Assembly: GCF_963662255.1 (NCBI RefSeq)
Contig: NC_085052.1
Coordinates: 31,258,654-31,322,653, forward strand
Length of the DNA stretch: 64,000 bases
Direction: 5' to 3'
Source of the DNA: Cinclus cinclus
Taxonomy: Eukaryota; Chordata; Aves; Passeriformes; Cinclidae
The translations under genes were made by a program, and so were the position numbers. The notes beneath the pieces were generated by a model. It ran no database searches. It was not told the origin of the DNA and was given only the letters and a program-made list of their open reading frames with translations. Shown here one piece after another: positions 38,801-49,598 of the stretch; position 1 is the stretch's first letter, and each line of letters starts with the position of its first letter.

Positions 38801-40081
38801 GGATACACCGCAAAAGACTTTAGAAAAAAATAATAAAGTAAAAATGGAGTTCTAGCTAATAGTTAGTTATCTTTGTGTAAAAATCCTTTGGTTTCTACTA
38901 GTGGTTCATATTATTTTATGTTGCAAGTCTTGTCTTTGGATAGTGGACTTTCCTTAAAGTCCATAAAACTTTTTTTTTTTTTTTTTTAATGCTCCCTTGT
39001 CTGACTGCAAGGCAATGTGACTTAAGGTCCTGCCATGTGACAGGCAAAGGTTTTAAGGATTTAGCCACTGTTGACAAGGTTGTTGCACTGCCAGGCCCCT
39101 CAGCATCACTTCTGAGAGACCAAACATTTGCTTGAATTGTGAGGGTGGCATTGAGACAATCAGGTGGGATCACACCAGGAGTGCTGAACATTATTGTCCC
39201 TTTCATGTTGGCTGTTGTCCCTCCTTTTTCTGGGAAGATACTTAGTGTCTTTTCTTCAAGGAGAGCATTTAATTTTGATTTGTGTGGAACAGCATGGAAA
39301 TGGGATTGAAGGGATCAGCTACTGAACTGTGTGTCCTTTACCTTTTATTAGAGGTGTTAGTTCACATCTTGATGAAGGATATATGATGCGATCACAGAAA
39401 TAGAATAGATTTAACTCTTTTTAAATGCCTTTTATAAATTTCCTCTTGCCATAAAGTGTGAATTATTGACAAACCCCAGGCCTTCTGTCACACCTACTCC
39501 TCTGGTTTAACAGCCCTCTCCTCCCCTTGTTGCTATGGTGCTCCATTTCACAGCTTCAGTGCCTTATATTATTGTAATAAGTGACAAATGCTCAAGGCAG
39601 CCCCAAAAAGTTAGCACAGTAGCAATTGATAACTTTGAATTCTTCACTTAAGCGAAAGAATTCGAGGCGTAAGGCAACCAAAGGATTGACAGTAGTGGCA
39701 AAAGTGCTCAGGAGATTTTATTCCTATGCAACCTTCCTCTTGAAAATGCATTATGGGATGAGGGATTTGCCTAGAAATGAGTAAAACCATAGTTTTCTCA
39801 GATATAGATTTTCATATTTTATTGATGGTTTCAGTTAAAACAAAAGAACCTATTTACTATGCTGGTTTCATTATGTCTTCTAAGGAAATATTGGCAGAGT
39901 GATGATGTCTTTAATGTGAGATTGGATGTTTTTGTGCAACAATTTCAATGAAAAAATACGGAATTTTTCAAATAGGAAAAAACCCCAAGAAAATTTCCAT
40001 TACCTTTTCCTTTTTTCTTACAATAACTAATTGCATTCTGCACCTTATTTTGCTTAGAACTGCCGGGATTCTTTTCAAAGT

Positions 40082-40113
40082 GGGGGGGGGGGGGGGGAGG
40101 GAGGGAAGGAAGG
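40082..40113 (+). repeat. G16 run with G-rich extension
   Basis: Sixteen G's (40082-40097) are followed by AGGGAGGGAAGGAAGG. With at least four G-runs close together this is a strong G-quadruplex-forming motif on the plus strand, and also a likely place for length errors. Confidence 0.9.
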
Positions 40114-42124
40114 CAAAATGCCTGTCCTGGGAATTGGATCTTTGGTGTTCTGGGTAAATTTTTGAGATGGTATTATCCTTGTTTCAGAAGCATAGGCTGC
40201 TGTCCATTAGGACAGCTAGCTGTCCATCTAAAAAAACATTTTCAATTGCAGAAACATTCATATTCATTGTTGTGCTAATGAAAAATTTAGTAAAGACACA
40301 TTTATTCACTGACTACTGAGGTTGTTAATAACAAAGCATACATTATTAATGCAGAATAAAGTGAAATAATATAAGCATAAAGCAGTATTTGACAGGAACT
40401 GCTAGAAGGTATCAAGGGGAAATGGGTCCAGGTGTAAATCAATCCTTGCTATGTTAAAACACAGCTGTGAGGGGTCTTTCTCGATGGCTATTAATGCTAA
40501 CACCATGCTGAAGCTCAATATTGCCCTTTTATTTTTTTTTTACTTCAATACATGGAGTATAAAATTGGGAAATAAGCATGATCTTAAAGATCCTGTTCTC
40601 ACAAATTAATGGAACTGAAGCACAGCTCTCCTGATGCTCTGCTGGGCAGGCTCTGTGATGGGCTGCCCTGTCTGCTGGCAGCCTGGATGGGAACACTGGA
40701 CCTAGGGCTGCCCAAGACACACTTTAGAGAAATTGTTGAGTGTCCAGTCTTGGTGGACATTGAATTTTCTGGCACTTAGGAAATCCTCCAGAAGAAGGGG
40801 TTTGTGTCTGGGCTCTGTCACACTTGCTAAGGGCTGGTGCTGAGCTGGCTCTCAGCTGTGCCAGCCCCACTGGCAGGCAGTGCTGCTGAGACTGGCACCT
40901 CTGCCTGGCAGGGAGGGCAGGCAGGCGGTGACCCCGTGGCTCCCAGGGTGGCACTGCTGCTGCTCCCACTGTCCCAGCCATGAGCTGTCTCCTGCTGTCA
41001 GCACGGAACGAAGCAGACATCCGTGTCTGCTGTGCTTTTTCCCTTGTGTCAGCTTGAGGTGTTTGTCTGGTGAGCAGGAGTAACCTTAAAAATAACTCTT
41101 CTCGGGAAGAATTCTAACTCTGGCTTTGTTCTGCCTTTAACCTCAGGCAGACTGTGTCAGCAAGAGACTTTAAAATGATTTTTTTCCCCTCATACCAGCT
41201 TTTTTTCTAACAGATAGCGCTGTACTGAGACCCAAAGACACAGACTGTATTCCCAGCTCTGATGTTTTTGGTAACTCTCTTTATCCCTTTCCAAACCTTC
41301 TACCATGTATCTGGCTTGTCATACACCACCCCTCTTGGGCATCAATTCTCTGCTCTTTGCTGCACAATTTTATACCACCTGTCAAGTCTCTACTGGGGTC
41401 TTTTGGTTGCATGCAAAAGATAAATAACAAAACCAAAGTAATATTGCTAATAGGACCAGTCTTAATATTTTTTTCCAACATATCATACCAAAACACATTA
41501 ATAAAAGGTAAGAGTCAAAGTGATGTGTGTGCATGCAGAGCAGCTGCCGGGCAGAACTTAACTCCATGGAAATTTCTGATCTTTTGAAATGTGTTTTTTA
41601 ACGCAAAATGGACATAGGCTGCATTTTAAGAACCTTTGAACTGAAATGTTTCTAGTTTTTGATATGTCTGATCATTTTTCAGAGTACACAAGATAATTCC
41701 TTGCAGGGAAACAAAGCGGGAATCTTTTTTGAATAGGGTCAAGGCTCTATGATATAAACATCAAGTAACATCCATTATTAAGCAGGCTGTATAAATAGCA
41801 ATTGCCACTAAGTTCTTTCAGTCATTAACTCATTGAATAATTTAGAAGGGGCTGCTGGGAGGGTTGAACAGTCAGCTTGCTGAGGGGCTCACACAACCCT
41901 GCCCTGCCCACCTTTGTGATGGAGACTCCACAGACATTTTGGACAACCTCTGTAGTGCTTAACCTTTTCATGCTGTTTGGCTTTTTTCCCCCTCTCACCT
42001 TATACCCAGCTGTGATTTATGAACATTTCTTCAATCTTTCACTGACCACAGCTGAGAAAGGTCAGGCTCCATCTTTTCTGGATTGCTCTCCAGCTGGTTG
42101 TGCCAGGTCCCCCTTTGTCCTTAC

Positions 42125-42208
42125 CTGGAGGCTGAGCAAGTCCTGTTCTCCAGGGCCCTCCTGAGCTGTGTGCTCATCCTTCTCCATGGGAATATCAACA
42201 CCCCTCCC
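42125..42208 (-). other. Exon-like segment (hypothesis)
   Basis: On the minus strand a very good acceptor (TGTCCCTTCCTAG) ends just before 42208 and CAG|GTAAGG follows 42125. The 84-bp interval is exactly 28 codons with no leftover bases. It reads GRGVDIP then MEKDEHTAQEGPGEQDLLSLQ-like acidic, hydrophilic sequence. Another frame through the same DNA is also open (part of a 127-codon frame), which weakens the case. I recognise no family, and the element may be a chance pairing in a GC-richer patch. Confidence 0.18.
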
Positions 42209-42814
42209 CTAGGAAGGGACAGGATTTTGGGTACTGCACATGTGTTTGAACCTTCCTGATGCTCAGCGGTAGAAAATAATTTCCAACGTGCTGGCTGTTC
42301 CCTTGCTAAAGCTGCCCAGGATGGGAGTGCAGGGCTTGCATTTGCCTTTGCTGAGCTCCTTGAGGCTCCCCTGGTTTTTTCCCCAGCTATTTGGTCCCTG
42401 GTGGGGGTGCCCCTGTATTTATTCCTAAGGATGCCACTGGGTTGAACCACTGTCCACCCAAACACTTCAGTCCTGTTCAGATTTGTACTCATGCCTGAAG
42501 GCAATCATTATGGTGATTATAAGAATTATTCTTTCTAATTTAATTTAAAGTGAAGGCAAACAGAATGGAAATGGGAGCACTGGCATGTTTTCCAGAACTG
42601 AAATGGTGTTTCAGCATGCTTTAAGCCTGGTGTAAGTTATCTTGATATAGTCATCTCTTCTTTCTCTGCTTTTCATTTAAAATTCAGAGATTGCTAGAAT
42701 CAAGTTCTGAATTATTGAATTTTAAAATAAAACTAAGTAGGCACTGTCTTGGCTGTTCTGAAAGTAATACTAAGACATAGGCATGATCCTTTGAATTTTT
42801 AGAGGAGAATTTCA

Positions 42815-42820
<6 letters not shown>

Positions 42821-42857
<37 letters not shown>
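42821..42857 (+). repeat. (AT)n microsatellite
   Basis: Thirty-seven bases of perfect AT alternation, probably polymorphic in length. Confidence 0.97.
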
Positions 42858-42862
<5 letters not shown>

Positions 42863-44755
42863 TGTTTTTGTTAAAGGAAAAAGTTATGGTTGCCAGCCTG
42901 GATCTGAAGTTATGAACACCAGCGAACAATAATACACTGTTGCTCAGTTTCCTGCTTTTTATTGGCTTGCTTGAGTGTTATGGCTGCTGTAGAGTATCAG
43001 TTCTGCTGAGAATGTGTTTGACAGCAGCCAGACAGGTTCCCTCTGCAGAGCCAGCACGAGGCCAGCAGCAGAGCTGCCACTGCTCGGAACTCGACAAGGC
43101 AGCTCTCCAAAGCTGGTCCAAAGGTTGTGATGTCCAAGATTTATCTTGGTAATTTTAGTGCCGGCCCATTGGATGTGTTTTTTAGCCTTCAGGCATGCTG
43201 CTGGTCAAAGCTTTCCAATGGGATGTGAGCCACAGACTTTCTCAGTCGTCATAGCTGAGTTATTTTGCTACTCAGCTATGCAGAAGCAGCAGGCCTTTAG
43301 GCTAATTAATAAATCATCAACGCATTTGTGGTGTGAAAAATGAAATATTTATGCTTGCCAGAGTAATGTTTCTGTCTTGCAGCCCCATGCTCTGTTGATG
43401 CCTGATGGAGGATGAAGTAAATACCAGCTGGTGTAGAATGAGCAGAATATAATTACTTTCTACAGAGTTAACTGAATATTAAAAATAGAATTCAGAGAAG
43501 CTGGCAAAAAGGGAAAAACATGTAGATACATGCCTGTAAGGCAGGACATAGCCAATGCATGAAGGGAACACTTGCCTGACTGGTATGGTGGGGCTGGGAA
43601 ACCTGCAGGATCCATATTGTGTACAAATGTGTCACACGGAGGCCTTTTCAGAGAGCAGCTAGTGGCCAGCTGGAGTAGTTAAAAGGCCTGAAGGGAAGCC
43701 AAGGATGCTCTACTTTTTCTGGTTGGTCATCGTTAGGGGACCAGCGAAGGATTTAAATCATCAGCTGTTGTTGCTTTTCAAAAACGTGTCCGCTAATAAA
43801 AAAAAAAAGAAAATATTACTTCTAGGTTTTAAGGCAACCAGGAGCTAGTTTTGTTCTTTGTGTTCTTACACAATAGTAGATTTACTGGGGCTGTGCTGGG
43901 TGTCATTTTTGCAATCACTGCCCTAGTCGTTCTCCACAGAATGAATGTGTGAGCACCAGGCCAATCAAACCCCTTGAAGAAAAACATTATCATGTAACAG
44001 AGGATTTAACCCCTTATTTGAAGTGGAGCCTCTTTAAAACAATCAGCTAGAAGTGATTTGCACAAGTGGCTGATTTTACGTGCTGGCAGTTGCAATCAGT
44101 GGGATTGAAAGATTGAGCCACCAAAAAGGCTTTTCAGACAGGTGGAGGGGAAGCATTGTACAGGTCAGGCACCAGCCTTCCCCCATCTCCCCGTTTGAGT
44201 TTCAGGGGTGTTTGTGGGTTTTGTTTTGTTTTTTTCTGGGTAATTTATTCTGACTTTCTCCCCTTTGTTTTGTGCACGCAGCCTGAGGTTGCAATAAAAT
44301 CCCAGTGTTCAAAATCCAGGTAGAGCATTCCATTCCTGTGATTGTTTTCATTTGCTTTCACAGCCTTGTCAGTGTACTTTGTTCAGGGGTTCAAGTCTGT
44401 TGTGCAAAGAAGCTTCTGAGCCTGTCCATGCCAAACTCAATGCCAAACCCTTCAGACTGGTAACACCACCTGCTGTATATGTTCAAGTCTGATGATTTGT
44501 AGCTGAATCAGTATGGAAGGATGGACTTCTAATGGGGGATTATTGGTCTAGTTAGTAAATAATTTCTTTTCAAATATAAAAGAACAATACTTTTCCCTTT
44601 TGGTTATGGCATTTCTGAAAGCAGGCAATGGCCTGAGGCGGGCATACAAGACAGTAGACAGCTCATCAAGCTGTTCCTCTTAAGGGGAATGATTGGCATC
44701 AACAGGAAGAAGAAAGGTTTGTGATCTGTGGGGCTTGGTGTCTGGTGCTGGTTTT

Positions 44756-44823
44756 TTGTTGTTGTTGTTGCTGGTTTTTTTCTTTTTTTTTGTTTTTCTT
44801 TCTTCTTTTTTTTTTTTTTTTTT
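44756..44823 (+). repeat. T-rich low-complexity tract
   Basis: Several GTT units are followed by T runs broken by single C or G, ending in T18 (44806-44823). Confidence 0.9.
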
Positions 44824-46234
44824 GTCCTGTTAAAGATTTGTGGTAGAATATTCTTACAGCATCACTGCAGCTGTTTAACAGCTGATGTCTTCTAAGGCTG
44901 AGTTCTGATCAGCTCCCATGGGATAAAGCTGTCCCAAGGTGCTGCTCCCTGCTCTCGAGCACTTTGTTGGAGGAGTGGAGGAAGCTGGAGGAGGTTTTGT
45001 CCCTTTTCTGCCCACCACTGAGAGTGTGTGAGCACCACAGCAGAGAGGGGAAGTGACACACAAGAAGCTGGAAGTCCTATTCCCATGTGGCAGCAATAAA
45101 CAGGACGCAGCCAGGTCCCCTCCATCACTATCAAACTGCCTGCTAATTAGGATTTGAATGAGCCAGTAGTATAGGAACAGAGAGGGATGAATGTACTCTT
45201 TTGCATTTGTCTGAAAGGATAAAATCAACTGCATTGAAGGAATCTGAGAAATAGGTATAAATATTTCAGGAAAAAGCAAATTTAAGATCTTCAAATGCTG
45301 CTTTAAAAGGATGCTGGACCGTTTGAGAATACTCATTTTAAACAGAAGAATTACAGAAGCAGCAAATGATCTTTCTTCTCTATTTGCAACAGGGATTAGA
45401 ACTAAATGTCATATTTTAGGTCCATGCTTCGTGTTTGCTTCTGCAAGAACAGACAATTTAAATGTCAGTTATTATAGCTTGTCAATAAATTTCAGAATCT
45501 AAGCAAATCTGGAAAACGTGACTGACAGCTACAAATTAATTTATCTGTTAAATGACCAGCCAGCACTTCACTGCTATTGCTGACATGCATCAGAGTATAA
45601 CACTACTAATTCAGAGTGTGAGCTGTTGTTTTGTCATGAAGTACAAATTATGCAGATTCTACTCATCTCCTAGAAAGAGAGAAATCTCTGAATCTGTGAT
45701 GCCCTTTAGGAGAAGTAATCAGTTATCCCAAAGGTTCTATGGTTTTATACTCACAGAGCAGCAGTATGGTTTAAAACAAAGCAGGCTCACATCAACACAT
45801 AAAATTATAACTACTAGTGTGGATGGTAAAAATTAGTATTTGCTGCTTAGAAAGAAAAGAAATGGTGGGAATAAAGGCCTTCACAAAGTTAGAAGTGAGT
45901 TAAAAGCCAGCATGAGCTACTGCCAGGTAATCAGAACTGCTGAATATGAAGCCATTAATTTAAGCACTTAAATAAAGGCACAGCAGACTAAATACAGGAG
46001 GGTGTGTGTGTGAAACAGCAGGCTCTATCCACACTGGGGTGTTGTACCTGGAAGTAATACTAAGATTAATGCCAGTTGATGGGGTTAGAATTACCAGATG
46101 CTTTTGTTGCAGATTATGCAATAAACAGTTTCCTTGTCAGCAGTCTTATAAACAAAGAAGAGAAACTGTGTAGGAAGACGTTTTTGTCAGAGCGGGTAGC
46201 CAAACAGGGATGATCTAGAAACTCCAAAGTTGCT

Positions 46235-46465
46235 TCAGAGAGTCTTAGAATGGTTGGGGTTGGAAAGGACCTTAAAGACTCTCTAGATCCAAACCCCCCT
46301 GCCATGGGCAGGGACACCTTTCTCTAGACTGGGATGCTCAGAGCTCCATCCAGCCTGGACTCCAACGCTTCCAGGGATGGAGCATCCTTGACTTCTCTGT
46401 GCTGGAGCACGTTCTGGTGAAGACTGAGGCAAAAAAGTCATTGAGTACCTCAGCTCTCTCCATAT
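46235..46465 (-). mobile_element. CR1 LINE, internally deleted copy
   Basis: On the plus strand the element starts with degraded CATAGAATCATAGAATGG-type sequence (the reverse complement of the CR1 3' end). It then follows the standard 3' region: GGTTGGAAAGGACCTTAAAG, CCCCCCTGCCATGGGCAGGG, ACACCTTTCTCTAGAC, CATCCAGCCTGG and CTTCCAGGGATGGAGCATCC. At about 46401 this jumps to a different part of CR1. Minus-strand 46412-46462 translates as MERAEVLNDFFASVFTR, the conserved stretch of ORF2 between endonuclease and reverse transcriptase. The whole reverse-transcriptase domain is therefore missing between the two parts. The copy is dead. Confidence 0.92.
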
Positions 46466-46513
46466 GCTGCTGTATGTGTGCTGTTCAAATTCTCTACAAC
46501 TGTTTGATTTTTT

Positions 46514-46537
46514 TTATTATTATTATTATTATTATTT
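46514..46537 (+). repeat. (TTA)n microsatellite
   Basis: About eight TTA units directly downstream of a T run, some 50 bases beyond the CR1 fragment. Confidence 0.93.
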
Positions 46538-47786
46538 TCTTGAACTTTTTTCAATGTTTAGGTGGGTAGGATTTTTCACAATTTTTTACTGTTTGGCAAA
46601 ACATTGTGAAGAAAGCAAAGAAATTCTGGTTGTGTTTTTTATACGGCTACTTCTCTGCCTGCAGTGGGATTCAGCCTGATGTGTCCTCCCCTGTAGAAAG
46701 CCTTAAATCCTTAATCTACAGGAATTACAAAAATGCTGAGTTACCTCAGAAGGCTATTAATCCTGAGGTTCAATGATGATGGTGAAATTTTTTTTTTTAA
46801 ATTGTTTCATAGAGATGTCTAGAAATGTTTCTGTGATTTGGAGCCTTTTAAGAGGCCAAACAACAAAAGCTAATTTTGGGGCTATAAAAGATCAAATAAT
46901 AATCCAGTTAAATTTTTGTACTTCAGTGGAAAGCAGAGAGAGGTGTGATTTGTAGAGCTCAGAAGGGAAGTAAAGATTTTCTAGGAGACTGGATAATTTT
47001 AATGGTTGATTTTATTAAAAGATTCCACCGCAGTATAACTGCTATATTCTATAATTTATTTGGACTTTGAGAGGTGTTGTGAGACTAGGTTTGAAAGTCC
47101 TTGAGCAGTATTCTGAGGGGAGAGCGTGGCAAAATGGATACAATTTGTGTCTCTGCCCTAGCAGCCACCATGTAATTTAGCAGTCATCATGCAATTTAAA
47201 GTAACCCTTTTTCATTATTTGCCTTTTATCTGGCTCAGCATCCTTGAGTCTGATTACAATGGGACTGTGGTACCCTTTGGATCTACCTGGTGCTGAGCAT
47301 TTTGAAACTGCAGGTGTTCCTTGAGGGTCCAAAATAAGCAGTGGTCTTTGTTTTGATGAAGACTGCCATTTGCCACTCCTAGGTGGCAGCCTAGGCTGTG
47401 ATATTCTTGCAAGTCAAAGTGTTTTGAATGTTTCAATGCTTGCTTAGGCCATTTTCCCTGGCTGTAGTCTTATGAACTGAAATTTCTATTAATGTCAATC
47501 TTTTCAAGCTACAATCATCCCTGTGACGTCTTTACTTTTTACCACTGGAGCTTTATCTCCTCATGCATTTAATGAATGTGTTATGACAAATAATGCAATA
47601 TTCAACACTGTTGACCTGTTGAGTTGGGAGGTTCAGAACATTGTCTACTCTGTCCAAGAGCCCAGAGTCATTGTTCATTTGCTAATCACTGTAGTTAGCT
47701 GATCAAATTTGCATGCCATGAGCATGTCAGGTTTGGGTGGTGGTTTTTGGGTTGGCTTTTTTTCTCCTCTCCTGTCAGTCGATGGT

Positions 47787-47797
47787 GGGGGGGGGGG
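47787..47797 (+). repeat. G11 homopolymer
   Basis: Eleven consecutive G's; length may vary or be misread. Confidence 0.93.
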
Positions 47798-49464
47798 AGC
47801 AAAAAATGGTGATATAAATAGAACATGTAATGAAATCAGTCTGAGTAGGAAACTCATCAATCCAGAACTCATAGGTGCTGCAAATCCAACAGGCAATAGA
47901 TAAAAGGTCAGCCTATTTCATGGACATTGCTTTAGATAAAATACCTGTTGGAGTTGATAATTTTCACAATAAATCTTGCTAACATAAAGAGCTCAGTTAT
48001 ACAACTGTAGTTATTTTTGCATCAATGAATGTAATACGAATTAATTAATATGAGCTGTTCACTGTACCAGTCTGCTCTATCAACTGAGCTTGGAGATTCC
48101 CAAAATGACCACTAGGGAGCCTGTAATTACTGCAGTATTTAATTTGTATCTGGTACCTTAAAATATAAGTTTTCCTTTAATTTACAGTGAACTGTATCAG
48201 ATGCATCAGTGATTAGGTTCAGCATCAAACATAACATTGGCAAGGAGCCATATAATGCACAATCAGTTTGGAGTCACAGCCCGGTTTGTACTTCAACTGA
48301 CCTCAAAAAGAGGTTTTGGGCATGAAAAGGAATCTCTGTAGGGGTCTCTGTGCTTCCAGATGATATGAGTTGGCCTAATGAGAGCTACCACCTCCCACTA
48401 TGAACCTGCCTTCCATAGATCATGTCCATACAAGTTAAATTCATTAGTTAAGCATAAAATTAAGCTCGAGCGCTTCTCTGGTGAGCCCTCCATAGGGGTC
48501 ATGTTTATTCTGCCTGCACTACTGGACTTTTCAGGTCAAACATGACCTTCCCTCTCTCTCTCTGAAGCCACAGAGCCAGACTAAGAGGAAGAGGGTAGCA
48601 AAGAGATGAGGTGGTCAATGTTTAGGTTGAATTGGAGTGGCCCTGGTACTGTGTTGTTTGTCAGCACAATGTGCAAATACAGGATGTTATTCTGATTTAT
48701 AGTAAGCTTGCTTTATTTCTACTCTGTCTTGTGAAAGTGCTGAAAGTTTTCTGCTTTTGTGGAGGAGGACTGAGAACCACCCTGGGGGATCAGGGTCTGA
48801 GTGTTGGTATTTTGTCTTAGCAGGCCTCCAAAATGAGCTTGCTGGGACTAACCACAAATATAAAGCATGTCTCCTGCAAAAATTATCCACATCTTCTTTT
48901 CCTGAAACCAAAAACTAGGGAATTACAGGGAAGATTTCAGGTAATCTCCAGGTTATTGCCTTGCTAAATGTGACCTTGCTCTGGTATTTTGCTTGTGTTT
49001 TCTGTTGAGAGATAAACCTTCCCTCTTGGGTCAGCAGTCTCTTTCATAGCATCAGACAGATCCTGCTCTGGGTGCCACAGTCAGCCTTTGTTCCACGGCT
49101 GGCAAACAATTTTGCTTCTGTGCTTGTGTGAGAGAGGCAGATTTAGAATTAGTTGTTGAGGCTCCAGGACTTAGATTAATTGGTCAAGAGGTCTGATTCA
49201 AACTGCTGTAATTGTGCAGCCAGCAAGTGTCCACCACATGTGTTCATTCTTTCCTACTTTCAGCCAGAGGGCTGGGACCAAGTTTCTTAATTAGTTTCTG
49301 AAAAGAGGAAGAAACTGCTGTTCCATCACGTCCTACAGAAATGAAGCACACTGCAAGTGAACCAGGACAATGGGCACCAAAGTTGCTTATAATGAAGGCC
49401 AAAGTATGTGCTCACTTTAGGTGATAGGTTGATAGGTGTGCTGCCAGGGATGGCCCATGGGTGT

Positions 49465-49509
49465 GTAAATCAAGTTCTATTTCTCAAGAGGTAAATCGAG
49501 TTCTATTTG
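49465..49509 (+). repeat. Two-copy 26-bp tandem repeat
   Basis: GTAAATC(A/G)AGTTCTATTT occurs at 49465 and again at 49491, a 26-base period. A small local duplication. Confidence 0.8.
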
Positions 49510-49543
49510 TGGGACTCTATAATTTCTATGCTGCTTTTTTTCT

Positions 49544-49598
49544 TTTTCTTTTTTTTTGGGGGGGGTTCCCCCGCCCCCCCCCCCCCCCCCCCCCCCCC
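49544..49598. repeat. T / G8 / C5-G-C25 homopolymer cluster
   Basis: A T-rich tract runs straight into G8 (49558-49565), TT, C5, a single G and C25 (49574-49598). The G8 and the C run can pair into a hairpin, and the C25 makes a G-quadruplex motif on the minus strand. The abrupt change of homopolymer raises suspicion of an assembly or base-calling artefact. Confidence 0.92.

Larger units (their letters stand above)
35390..46234. other. Non-coding DNA, no gene recognised
   Basis: Unassigned sequence with GC-richer patches near 35400-35720, 40620-41060 and 42050-42510. All three produce overlapping chance frames on both strands (up to 160 codons). It holds long homopolymers and an (AT)n tract, listed separately. 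An exon-like segment at 42125-42208 on the minus strand is listed with low confidence. Confidence 0.6.
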
